Positions 27,561-35,326 of a stretch of DNA of 64,000 bases are shown piece after piece. The DNA is from FEN-1191 sp964528845 (GTDB taxonomy: Bacteria > Pseudomonadota > Gammaproteobacteria > Steroidobacterales > Steroidobacteraceae), in the NCBI GenBank assembly GCA_964528845.1, contig CAZGVE010000015.1:9838-73837 (forward strand), read 5' to 3'. The notes beneath the pieces were generated by a model. It did no database searches and was not told where the DNA came from. It was given only the letters and a program-made list of their open reading frames with translations. Every line of letters starts with the position of its first letter. Positions within the stretch are counted from its first letter, which is position 1. A program made the translations under genes and the position numbers.

Positions 27561-28472
27561 TCAGGTCCCGTGCTGCGGCGCCGGGCGCGGTTCGGCGACC
27601 TGCTGGGGCAGGCTCGCCGCCAGGAAGTCGAACACCCGGCGGATCCTGGCGCTGCCGCGTATCTCGCGGTGTACGGCGAGCCACATCGGTAGCGGCGCGA
27701 TGGGCAGCTCCGGCAGCACACGCTGCACCCGCGGCTCGTAGGACCCGACGTAGCAGGCGTTGAAGCCGATACCCGCCCCCGCGCATACCGCATGCCAGGC
27801 AACCACATGGTCGTCCGTGCGCACCGCGAACTGGCGGCGCTCGACCACGACGCCCTGACTGGCGAAGCCGCGCAGCAGCGAGTCGTCAGTGTCGAAGCCA
27901 ACCAGATCGTGTGCCAGCAGATCGGCGGGGAAGCGTGGCGCCCCGCGTCGGCGCAGGTATTCCCCGGCGGCATAGGCCCCGATCGGCACCGTTGCGACGC
28001 GGCGCGCGAGCAGCGAGGCCTGCCGTGGCTGCACCATGCGCACCGCAATGTCCGCCTCACGCCGCAACAGGTTGCTCAGGCCGTTCGTCGCCACGAGCTC
28101 GATCTGGATGCCGGGCTCGAGGATGCGCAGCCGCGCGATGAGTCCGGGCAGCAGGTAGTTCGCGGCGATCTGGCTCGCGGACAGCCGCACCGTGCCCTCG
28201 AGGCGCGAGCCCGCGCGCACCACCGCAGCGGCAATCGCCTCGGCGCCGCGTCCCATGCCCTGCGCGTGCTGCGCGATGGTGCGGGCCGCCGCGGTCGGCA
28301 GCAGGCTGCGGCCGGTACGCTCGAATAGCGCGACGCCGAGCTGCCGCTCGAGTGCGCTGACGTGGCGGCCGATCGTGGGCTGGCTGCTGCGCAGCGCCCG
28401 TGCCGCGCCCAGCAGGCTGCCGTGCTCCATGACGGCCAGGAATGAGCGCATCAGGCTCCAGTCGAAGCTCAT
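27561..28472 (-). CDS. LysR-family transcriptional regulator
   Basis: 303 residues. The N-terminal helix-turn-helix is GSLLGAARALRSSQPTIGRH followed by VSALERQLGVALFERTGRSL, and the effector-binding domain carries ASQIAANYLLPGLIARLR. The ATG at 28472 has no ribosome site. Instead a TATAAA box ends 5 nt before it, so the message may be leaderless. It diverges from an SDR-type gene at 28584, its most likely target. Confidence 0.93.
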   Translation of the reverse strand: MSFDWSLMRSFLAVMEHGSLLGAARALRSSQPTIGRHVSALERQLGVALFERTGRSLLPTAAARTIAQHAQGMGRGAEAIAAAVVRAGSRLEGTVRLSASQIAANYLLPGLIARLRILEPGIQIELVATNGLSNLLRREADIAVRMVQPRQASLLARRVATVPIGAYAAGEYLRRRGAPRFPADLLAHDLVGFDTDDSLLRGFASQGVVVERRQFAVRTDDHVVAWHAVCAGAGIGFNACYVGSYEPRVQRVLPELPIAPLPMWLAVHREIRGSARIRRVFDFLAASLPQQVAEPRPAPQHGT

Positions 28473-28477
28473 GCCGT

Positions 28478-28507
28478 TTTATACATTTCTGCATAGCAGA
28501 CAATCAA
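28478..28507 (-). promoter_or_regulatory. LysR-gene promoter with dyad in the spacer
   Basis: Minus-strand -35 TTGATT (28507-28502), an 18-nt spacer, and -10 TATAAA (28483-28478). The spacer holds the perfect dyad TCTGC-TAT-GCAGA (28500-28488), a plausible LysR box for autorepression and control of the divergent gene. The expected start of transcription coincides with the ATG at 28472. The function is inferred. Confidence 0.45.
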
Positions 28508-28583
28508 GTTCATGCAATTCTGAATTTCCCGAGGGTGCGCGACACTACCTCGCACCTCACCCCTGCACGATACGGAGCCAGCT

Positions 28584-29594
28584 ATGTCACCCCAGGTACT
28601 GGTCCTTGGAGCAAACGGGCGCTGCGGACGCGCGATCGCACTGGCCTTTGCGGCCGCCGGATGGCGCGTGCACGCGCAGCTGCGGCGCCCCTGGACGGGT
28701 CCGGCGCCGCCGAACCTCGAGCCATTGCTGCTGCCGATCGATGCGCACGACCCGATCGCCGCGGCTGCCCGCGGGTCGCGCATCGTCGTGCACGCCCTCA
28801 ATCCCGTGTACACGCGCTGGGAGCGCGAAGTGCTGCCCCTCGGCGATGCGGCGATCGGGCTCGCCCGCTCGCTCGGCGCGAGCCTGATGCTGCCGGGAAA
28901 CGTCTACAACTACGGCGATCCGATCCCGGCAGTGCTGACGGAGTCCACGCCGTTCGCGCCCAACCATCCCAAGGCGCGGCTGCGCATCGCGCTCGAGGGC
29001 AGGCTCGAGGCCGCCACCGATGTGCGCAGCATCGTGCTGCGCGCCGGGGACTTCTTCGGCGCCGGGCGCGGGACCTGGCTCGATGCGCTGATGCTCAAAC
29101 CCTTAAGACGCGGCCGCATCCTGTACCCGGGACCGGTGGAACTGGTGCACGCGTGGGCCTATCTGCCGGACCTGGCGCAATGCTGCGTGCGACTGGCCGA
29201 GCGCGCCGATACGTTGCCGGCGCACACCGCGCTGCACTTTCCGGGACACGCCGTGACGGGCGAGCGGTTCGTGGCGGCGTTATCGGCGGCTGCGCTGGAT
29301 CTCGGGCTGATCAGCGCTCCGGCGCGTATTGGCGGCGTGCCCTGGAGATTGTTCCGGGCGGCCGGAATCGCGATGCCGCTGCTGCGCGAGCTGACCCGCA
29401 TGAGCTATCTGTGGCGCCAGCCTCATGCGCTGCAGAGCGAGCGGCTCGCCACCGTGCTCGGCGAGCACGCCGGCACGCCGTTGCCGCAGGCATTGCATGC
29501 GACGCTGGCGGGGCTCTACCCCGCCGGCTCGGTTCAGCGGCAGCATGCAATCCACGGGGACAGCGCATTGACCAGCAGGTCGAGGTGCTCGTAG
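28584..29594 (+). CDS. NAD-dependent epimerase/dehydratase-like (atypical SDR)
   Basis: 336 residues. The N-terminal Rossmann motif is VLVLGANGRCGRAIALAFAA. The segment GASLMLPGNVYNYGDP takes the place of the usual SDR catalytic loop, with a tyrosine in VYNYG but no normal YxxxK, so it belongs to the atypical SDR group. A CGGAG site precedes the ATG. It is divergent from a LysR gene, which probably regulates it. Its 3' end overlaps the converging hydrolase gene by 61 bp. The substrate is not predictable. Confidence 0.85.
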   Translation: MSPQVLVLGANGRCGRAIALAFAAAGWRVHAQLRRPWTGPAPPNLEPLLLPIDAHDPIAAAARGSRIVVHALNPVYTRWEREVLPLGDAAIGLARSLGASLMLPGNVYNYGDPIPAVLTESTPFAPNHPKARLRIALEGRLEAATDVRSIVLRAGDFFGAGRGTWLDALMLKPLRRGRILYPGPVELVHAWAYLPDLAQCCVRLAERADTLPAHTALHFPGHAVTGERFVAALSAAALDLGLISAPARIGGVPWRLFRAAGIAMPLLRELTRMSYLWRQPHALQSERLATVLGEHAGTPLPQALHATLAGLYPAGSVQRQHAIHGDSALTSRSRCS

Positions 29595-30415
29595 AGCGCG
29601 CTCACGTGGCCGCCGCGGCCATCATCGTAAGGCGGCGTCAGGGTGAGCAGGCGCTTGGGCTGATTCGCGGCCGCATAGAGTGCCAGCGCATGATGGTAGG
29701 GAATCAGCCGATCACCGAGGCTGTGCGCAATCACCACCGGAGTGCGAACCATGCCGATGCGCGTTCGCGAGTCGAAGCGCACTCCGACCAGTGCGCGCAC
29801 CGGCAGGTAGGGATAGGTGTCAGCGGCGGCATCGGGTATGGAAGTGAAGGCGCCGAACAGCACCAGTGCCGCGGCGGCATGGCCGCTCGCGAGCTGCACT
29901 GCCGGCCCCGAGCCCAGTGAATGGCCCCAGATGATCACCCGATCCGGGGCCACGCCGCGGCGCATGAGTTCCTGCCACGCCGCTTCGGCGTCCGCGTCGA
30001 TCGAGGCTTCCGAGGCAGTGCCAGCGCTCAGGCCGAACCCGCGATAATCGATCGCGAGCACGTGCAGCCCAAGGGCGCGCAGCGCCTCGACATGGTGCAA
30101 CTGCTCGCCGGAGAACGCCGAAACCGCATTGCCGTGCAGATGCAACACCCAGTAGCCGTGGTCCGTCGCAGGATCCGGGCGCAGCAGCAGGGCTGCGAGC
30201 CGCTCGCCGTTGGCCAGCGGGATCGCGATGCGCTCGGCGCCGGCGGGCAGGGTTGCACTCAAGTGCCGGTGGCTGGCGGCGGTTGCGAACACCAGGTCCG
30301 CCTCGTGCAGCTTCAGCCAGCCGAGCACCGCGCCGAACCCGCAGCCGGCGAGCACGAGCGCCACGGCGCTCCAGCGGACGGCGCGGCGAGCACGCAGCGG
30401 GGGTTCGTGAGGCAT
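29534..30415 (-). CDS. membrane-anchored alpha/beta hydrolase
   Basis: About 293 residues. An N-terminal membrane helix or signal anchor (WSAVALVLAGCGFGAVLGWL) precedes an alpha/beta hydrolase domain. The nucleophile elbow is GHSLG in VIIWGHSLGSGPAV, and the oxyanion segment is VLHLHGNAVSAF. The acid and histidine are expected in AHSLGDRLIPYHHAL and GRGGHVSALY. It resembles the BEM46/YfhR-like hydrolases, whose substrates are unknown. A GTG at 30469 would extend it by 18 residues. It diverges from carbonic anhydrase. Confidence 0.85.
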   Translation of the reverse strand: MPHEPPLRARRAVRWSAVALVLAGCGFGAVLGWLKLHEADLVFATAASHRHLSATLPAGAERIAIPLANGERLAALLLRPDPATDHGYWVLHLHGNAVSAFSGEQLHHVEALRALGLHVLAIDYRGFGLSAGTASEASIDADAEAAWQELMRRGVAPDRVIIWGHSLGSGPAVQLASGHAAAALVLFGAFTSIPDAAADTYPYLPVRALVGVRFDSRTRIGMVRTPVVIAHSLGDRLIPYHHALALYAAANQPKRLLTLTPPYDDGRGGHVSALYEHLDLLVNALSPWIACCR

Positions 30416-30480
30416 GGAAGGCAATGCTATCCTGAACTCCCGGCCCGCCAGGGCTGATCGCCACAGCACACGAGCGCACG

Positions 30481-31086
30481 ATGGAGCAACTGATCCAGGG
30501 TTATCACCAGTTTCGCGCCAACCAATGGCCGGAGCGCCGGGCCATGTTCGAGCGCCTGGCCACGCGCGGCCAGGCGCCCCTGACCATGGTCATTGCCTGC
30601 TCGGACAGCCGCGTCGATCCGACGATGATCTTCAACGCGCAGCCGGGCGAGCTGTTCGTGCTGCGCAATGTCGCGAACCTGGTGCCGCCCTATCAGCCGG
30701 ATTCCGCATTCCACTCCACCAGCGCCGCGCTGGAATTCGCAGTCCGCGTACTGAAGGTGCGAAACCTGATCGTGATGGGCCATGCGATGTGCGGTGGCAT
30801 CCAGGTGCTGCTCAACGAGACCGCGGCGCCGGCCGGTGACTTCCTGGTCCCGTGGATGCGCATTGCCGAGCCGGCACGGCGCCGGGTGCTGCAGCGCGCT
30901 CCTCAGGATCCGCAGGCCGAGTGCGAGCGCGAGTCAGTGAAGCTCTCGCTCGAGAACCTGCGCAGCTTTCCGTGGATCGCCGAGCGGGCCGATTCCGGCG
31001 ACCTGCAGCTCGGCGGCGCCATCTTCGATATCCGCTCGGGGCTGCTGCAGACGCTGCGGCCGGACGGTCACTTCATACCGGTCTGA
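30481..31086 (+). CDS. beta-class carbonic anhydrase
   Basis: 201 residues. It interconverts CO2 and bicarbonate. Zinc ligands are Cys40 (ACSDSR, with the Asp42/Arg44 dyad), His101 and Cys104 (GHAMCGG). Length and motif spacing are those of bacterial beta enzymes. There is no signal peptide, so it is cytoplasmic and would supply bicarbonate to carboxylases. It is followed by a MAPEG gene after 90 bp. Confidence 0.96.
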   Translation: MEQLIQGYHQFRANQWPERRAMFERLATRGQAPLTMVIACSDSRVDPTMIFNAQPGELFVLRNVANLVPPYQPDSAFHSTSAALEFAVRVLKVRNLIVMGHAMCGGIQVLLNETAAPAGDFLVPWMRIAEPARRRVLQRAPQDPQAECERESVKLSLENLRSFPWIAERADSGDLQLGGAIFDIRSGLLQTLRPDGHFIPV

Positions 31087-31176
31087 AGGGGGCGTATCGT
31101 TCCGGGCGCAGCGGCGCGACTATGCGATACTCCCTGACGACGGAGTGCTCGGCATCGCCACAACAAGGAACGCATC

Positions 31177-31566
31177 ATGGCCTGGGTCGAACTGATCACC
31201 CTGCTGGCAGCGCTGCAGGCGCTGTTCTTCGGCGTGCTCGTCGGGCGTGCGCGCGGCCTCTATGGCGTGCCGGCTCCGGCGACGAGCGGCAATGAGCTGT
31301 TCGAACGCTACTACCGCGTCCAGTGCAACACGAATGAAACCCTGCTGATATTCCTGCCGTCGCTGTGGGTTGCCGCGCATTACTGGATCCCTGGGTGGGC
31401 CGCCATCCTGGGTGCGATCTATCTGGTCGGTCGGATGCTCTACCTGCGCGGCTACGTGCGCGACCCGAAGCAGCGTGGCGCCGGCTATGCCTTGAGCATG
31501 CTGCCGACGATGGCGCTGCTGCTGATCGGATTGTTCGGCGTGGTGCGCGCATTGCTGCGGGGCTGA
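31177..31566 (+). CDS. MAPEG family membrane protein
   Basis: 129 residues with four membrane helices (ELITLLAALQALFFGVLVGR, LLIFLPSLWVAAHYW, WAAILGAIYLVGRMLYL, LSMLPTMALLLIGLFGVV). The MAPEG signature is FERYYRVQCNTNETLLIFLP. The family comprises glutathione-dependent or lipid-active membrane enzymes; bacterial functions are mostly unproven. AAGGAA precedes the ATG. Confidence 0.9.
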   Translation: MAWVELITLLAALQALFFGVLVGRARGLYGVPAPATSGNELFERYYRVQCNTNETLLIFLPSLWVAAHYWIPGWAAILGAIYLVGRMLYLRGYVRDPKQRGAGYALSMLPTMALLLIGLFGVVRALLRG

Positions 31567-31644
31567 TCCGGGCGCGTCCATTGCCGCGCTACGGCTCACG
31601 CGTCACAATCCGGCGCGTCACAGATTTCAGGGGAGCATACCAAT

Positions 31645-32163
31645 ATGTCCAGCAACCTCTCTCACACGTTCCTGCTCGCGGCGCTGTGTGCCGCGGCCGC
31701 TGGCTGCGCCAGCGTCGGCGGCAACGCCCAGCTTGCCAGCACTCCAGCCGCCCCGGACGCCAGCGCTGCCGCCCCGGCCAAGGTCTGGCCCGGCATGAAT
31801 GCCTCCGGTGAAGTCATCGATGCCTCGAAGGTCGAAGCCGGGCACGGCCAGCAGGTCAAGGGCATCAATGACTATTCTGGCGAGATCACCGGCAAGCCGG
31901 CGCCTGGCAGCAAGTTCACGCAGCTGCAGATCGGCATGGGAATGCGGCAGGTGCAGGACCTCGTCGGTCCTCCGACGGACCAGGGTGCCTACGTCACCGG
32001 CAAGGCATTCATCCCGTTCTACTTCGGCAGCGACCGCACGCGCTTCGAGCTGATCTACAAGGGCCAGGGGCGGCTGATCTTCGCCGGGGGCGGAGTGGGG
32101 GACTTTTCCTCCGGCAACCTGATCTGGATCATCCACAGCGCCACCGAGCCTGGTTATCGCTAG
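31645..32163 (+). CDS. lipoprotein with a BamE/SmpA-like domain
   Basis: 172 residues. The signal peptide ends in a lipobox (AAAAGCAS). After an Ala/Pro-rich linker, the C-terminal half (FTQLQIGMGMRQVQDLVGPP, then RTRFELIYKGQGRLIFAGG) has the BamE/SmpA-like pattern of a short helix pair with the GM..V..LVG.P motif and two strands. It is not the BamE of the outer-membrane assembly complex by context, since recN and fur are absent. It is probably an envelope lipoprotein of unknown role. GGGGAG precedes the start. Confidence 0.8.
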   Translation: MSSNLSHTFLLAALCAAAAGCASVGGNAQLASTPAAPDASAAAPAKVWPGMNASGEVIDASKVEAGHGQQVKGINDYSGEITGKPAPGSKFTQLQIGMGMRQVQDLVGPPTDQGAYVTGKAFIPFYFGSDRTRFELIYKGQGRLIFAGGGVGDFSSGNLIWIIHSATEPGYR

Positions 32164-32208
32164 CCACTCCTTCAGCGATCCGCCGTGGCACCGGTCCACG
32201 GCGGTCTG

Positions 32209-32790
32209 ATGGACAAGATCCATATCAGCGCCGAGTCGCTGTTGCGCGACTCGATGGAGCTGGCGATGCGCGTGGTGCGCAGCGGCTACCGACCTACCTT
32301 CCTGGTCGCCATGTGGCGCGGTGGCGCGCCGATCGGCATCGCGGTGCAGGAGGTGTTCGAATACCACGCCATCAGCGCCGACCATATCTCGATACGGACG
32401 TCCTCCTACACCGGCATCGACAATGCGGCCAGGACCGTGCGCGTCCATGCGATCGACTACCTGGTCTCGCAGCTCAGCGCCGAGGATGCGCTGCTGCTGG
32501 TGGACGATGTGTTCGACTCTGGTCGCAGCATCGAGGCCGTGCTCGCCGAACTCGCGCGTCGTTGCCGGCGCAATCTGCCGGAGCGCATCCGGATCGCCAC
32601 CGTCTACTACAAGCCCTCGCGCAACCGCAGCGCGCTGGTCCCGGACTACTACGTGCGCGCGCTCGATGAGTGGCTGGTGTTCCCGCACGAACTGGTCGGC
32701 CTCACCCGGGAGGAGATCCTGGCGCACAAGCCGGTCGGGGAAGATTTCTTCGACACCGCAGCCGCGCTCGCGGCACGGTCCAGCGGATGA
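32209..32790 (+). CDS. phosphoribosyltransferase family protein
   Basis: 193 residues, type I phosphoribosyltransferase fold. The PRPP-binding motif is LLLVDDVFDSGRSIEAVL, and the PPi loop region is VAMWRGGAPIGIAV. It resembles hypoxanthine phosphoribosyltransferases, but the base is not assured. The ATG at 32209 is chosen over a GTG at 32185. Its stop overlaps the next start as ATGA, so it is coupled with the esterase gene that follows. Confidence 0.88.
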   Translation: MDKIHISAESLLRDSMELAMRVVRSGYRPTFLVAMWRGGAPIGIAVQEVFEYHAISADHISIRTSSYTGIDNAARTVRVHAIDYLVSQLSAEDALLLVDDVFDSGRSIEAVLAELARRCRRNLPERIRIATVYYKPSRNRSALVPDYYVRALDEWLVFPHELVGLTREEILAHKPVGEDFFDTAAALAARSSG

Positions 32791-33470
32791 ACTACCGCCT
32801 CAGCGAGACTGCGGACGCGGTGACGCTGGCACCGGAGGGCGGGCCAGCCAGCGCCAGCGTGGTCTGGCTGCATGGCCTGGGTGCCGACGGACACGACTTT
32901 GCGCCGATCGTGCCGCAGCTTCATCTACCGGATACGCTCGCGCTGCGTTTCGTATTTCCGCACGCACCGCGACGCGCGGTCACGATCAACCAGGGTCTGC
33001 CGATGCGGGCCTGGTACGACATCCGGACTCGCGGCACGGGTCTGGTCGAGGACGCGGCGGGCATCGATGAATCCACCGCGCTGGTGCAGGGGTTCCTGCA
33101 GCGCGAAGTCGGCCTTGGAATCGCGCCGCGGCGACTGGTGCTGGCCGGGTTCTCGCAGGGTGGCGCCATCGCCCTGCATGCCGGGCTGCGCGCGCAGGCG
33201 CCGCTCGGCGGCATCATGGGCCTCTCGACCTACCTGCCGCAGCGCGAGCAGCTGGATGCCGCGACAGTCGCGGCTAATGAGCGCACACCCGTGCTGCTCT
33301 GCCACGGACGCCAGGACACGGTGCTGCCGTTCCCGCTTGGCGAACTCGCACGCGATACGCTGCGCGGCCTCGGCTACACGGTGCAGTGGCAGGCCTATCC
33401 GATGGGGCACGAGGTCTGTGCAGCGGAAATCGACGACATCTCCGGCTGGCTGGCGCGAGTGCTCGGCTGA
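32787..33470 (+). CDS. alpha/beta hydrolase, carboxylesterase/lysophospholipase type
   Basis: 227 residues of the phospholipase/carboxylesterase (EstB-like) family. Conserved blocks are VVWLHGLGADGHDFAPIVPQ, the nucleophile GFSQGG, and the acid and histidine in CHGRQDTVLP and YPMGHEVC. It lacks a signal peptide. It overlaps the phosphoribosyltransferase stop by 4 nt. Confidence 0.93.
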   Translation: MNYRLSETADAVTLAPEGGPASASVVWLHGLGADGHDFAPIVPQLHLPDTLALRFVFPHAPRRAVTINQGLPMRAWYDIRTRGTGLVEDAAGIDESTALVQGFLQREVGLGIAPRRLVLAGFSQGGAIALHAGLRAQAPLGGIMGLSTYLPQREQLDAATVAANERTPVLLCHGRQDTVLPFPLGELARDTLRGLGYTVQWQAYPMGHEVCAAEIDDISGWLARVLG

Positions 33471-33488
33471 CTGGTAAGCTCATCGTTC

Positions 33489-34459
33489 ATGCACCGGCCC
33501 GGCGATGAAACCGTGATGGTCGCGGGGGGCTCGGGGTTCCTCGGCTCGCACCTGTGTGACCACCTGATCGCATCCGGCCGCGACGTGNNNNNNNNNNNNN
33601 NNNNNNNNNNNNNNNNNNNNNNNNNNNNNNNNNNNNNNNNNNNNNNNNNNNNNNNNNNNNNNNNNNNNNNNNNNNNNNNNNNNNNNNCGACGTGACTTTC
33701 CCGCTGTTCGTCGAGGTCGGGCAAATCTACAACCTCGCCTGCCCCGCCTCGCCGATTCATTACCAGCGCGATCCGGTACAGACCACGAAGACCAGCGTCC
33801 ATGGCGCCATCAACCTGCTCGGCCTCGCCAAGCGGCTCAAGGCGCGCATCCTGCAGGCCTCGACCAGCGAGGTCTACGGCGATCCCGAAGTGCATCCGCA
33901 ACCGGAATCCTACTGGGGCAGCGTGAACCCGATCGGGATCCGCTCGTGCTATGACGAAGGCAAGCGCTGCGCAGAAACGCTGTTCTTCGACTACTACCGG
34001 CAGCACCAGGTCGACATCAAGGTCGTGCGCATCTTCAATACCTATGGTCCGCGCATGCGGCCCGATGACGGGCGCGTGGTGTCGAACTTCATCGTCCAGG
34101 CGTTGCGCAACGAGGACATCACCGTGTTCGGCGATGGCCAGCAGACGCGTTCATTCTGCTACGTCGATGACCTGGTGCGAGGCCTGGTCGGGATGATGGG
34201 CACCGACAAGGGCTTCACCGGCCCACTGAACATGGGCAATCCGAATGAATTCACGATCCTCGAACTCGCCGAGACCGTGCTGCGCCTGACTGGCAGTCGC
34301 TCGCGTATCGTCAACCGCGCGCTGCCGGAGGACGACCCGAAGCAGCGGCAACCCGACATCACACTGGCGCGATCGGCGCTCGGCTGGGAGCCGGTCACTC
34401 CGCTGACGGAAGGATTGAAACCGACGATCGACTACTTCAGGGCGCTGCTGAACGCCTGA
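33489..34459 (+). CDS. UDP-glucuronate decarboxylase-like SDR, interrupted by a gap
   Basis: This enzyme class makes UDP-xylose from UDP-glucuronate for surface polysaccharides. Before the gap: VAGGSGFLGSHLCDHLIASG, the NAD-binding GxxGxxG. After it: QIYNLACPASPIHYQRDPVQ, the catalytic Ser/Tyr/Lys region STSEVYGDP and SCYDEGKRCAE, and VRIFNTYGPRMRPDDGRVV. The missing piece should be about 30 codons; 100 N shifts the frame, so the break is an assembly effect. The 3' end overlaps the converging VPLPA-CTERM gene by 23 bp. Confidence 0.92.
33588..33687. other. assembly gap of 100 N in the decarboxylase gene
   Basis: Both flanks contain CGACGTG, but in the protein they are two different Asp-Val sites about 30 residues apart. 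Real sequence, near 90 nt, is therefore missing. The 7-base match is not a true contig overlap. Confidence 0.85.
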
Positions 34460-35216
34460 TGGGCGCCGCCGTGCGCCAGAGCATCAGGCCGCCAATCCCG
34501 GACAGGAGCAGCCATGCTGCCGCCGGCAACGGCACCGGTGTGAACGTGACCAGGTGCTGCGAGACCTGCATCCCGCTCGACCACGTGGGGTCCTGCAGGA
34601 AGGTCAACTGCTCGGTGATCGCTCCGCCGAGGTTGCCGAGATACTGCGCGACCAGCGTATTGACGGCCGACGCATCGGCACCATTTGCGCTCGCGCTGAA
34701 GCCGCTGCCGAACGTCAGGTCCCACACGGCAATCTGGAACGCGGCCGAGGCGTCCGTGCTGTTCACCGACCCCAGCCAGTTGGACGCCAGATGTTCGAGA
34801 TTGCTGACGATCGTGGCGCCGTTCGCGCCGGTATAGACGCCGGAAAAGTAGTTGATCGTGCCGGGACTGCTGTCCGACATCAGATCGTAGGTTGCAGTGC
34901 CGCCGCTGCCGATCAGGAAGTGCGCGACGTCGACGCAATAGGTCTGCAGCGCGCTGCCGGGCCCGGGCGATGGGGTCAGCAGGTCGGCGCCAGCTCCGAC
35001 GACGGAAGCCACCGGCGTCGAACCTCCGGCCACAGAATTGCCCGGGGTGGTGTTGCTGATCGCGACCTGATCGTAGCCGGCAGCACCGTAGTCACCGACC
35101 TGCGGGTAGTAGCCGCCACTGTAGACGTACATCTGTCCCGCCTGCGCCTCGGCGGCGGCGATCAGCAGCCCCAAGGCCGCGGCGGCGCCAGTGACGAATT
35201 TCCGAGGGTCGCGCAC
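34437..35216 (-). CDS. VPLPA-CTERM sorting domain protein
   Basis: 259 residues. Signal peptide (VTGAAAALGLLIAAAEAQAG), then a Gly/Ser/Thr-rich secreted domain. The C-terminus has the exosortase tripartite signal: VPLPAAAW motif, hydrophobic helix (LLLSGIGGLMLW) and a basic end (RTAAPIRR). Such proteins are cut and anchored by an exosortase, often in organisms that make exopolysaccharide and biofilm. The start is GTG 35216, which has GGAGGT at ideal spacing; the frame open to 35252 lacks support. No exosortase gene is in the window. It converges on the UDP-sugar gene. Confidence 0.88.
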   Translation of the reverse strand: MRDPRKFVTGAAAALGLLIAAAEAQAGQMYVYSGGYYPQVGDYGAAGYDQVAISNTTPGNSVAGGSTPVASVVGAGADLLTPSPGPGSALQTYCVDVAHFLIGSGGTATYDLMSDSSPGTINYFSGVYTGANGATIVSNLEHLASNWLGSVNSTDASAAFQIAVWDLTFGSGFSASANGADASAVNTLVAQYLGNLGGAITEQLTFLQDPTWSSGMQVSQHLVTFTPVPLPAAAWLLLSGIGGLMLWRTAAPIRRSAAP

Positions 35217-35326
35217 GAAGTACCTCCACCCGCAGCCACGAAGGGGCGGCACTCGATTATCTCTGACCTGATGACCCGGCGTGTGACCGAAATGTGAATT
35301 TTCTTATGCAGAATCGTGCCATACGC

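Noticed and set aside
32670..32786. Upstream extension of the esterase gene
   Set aside because: The extra residues are Arg/Gly-rich and lie within the phosphoribosyltransferase gene; the ATGA-coupled start at 32787 fits the family.
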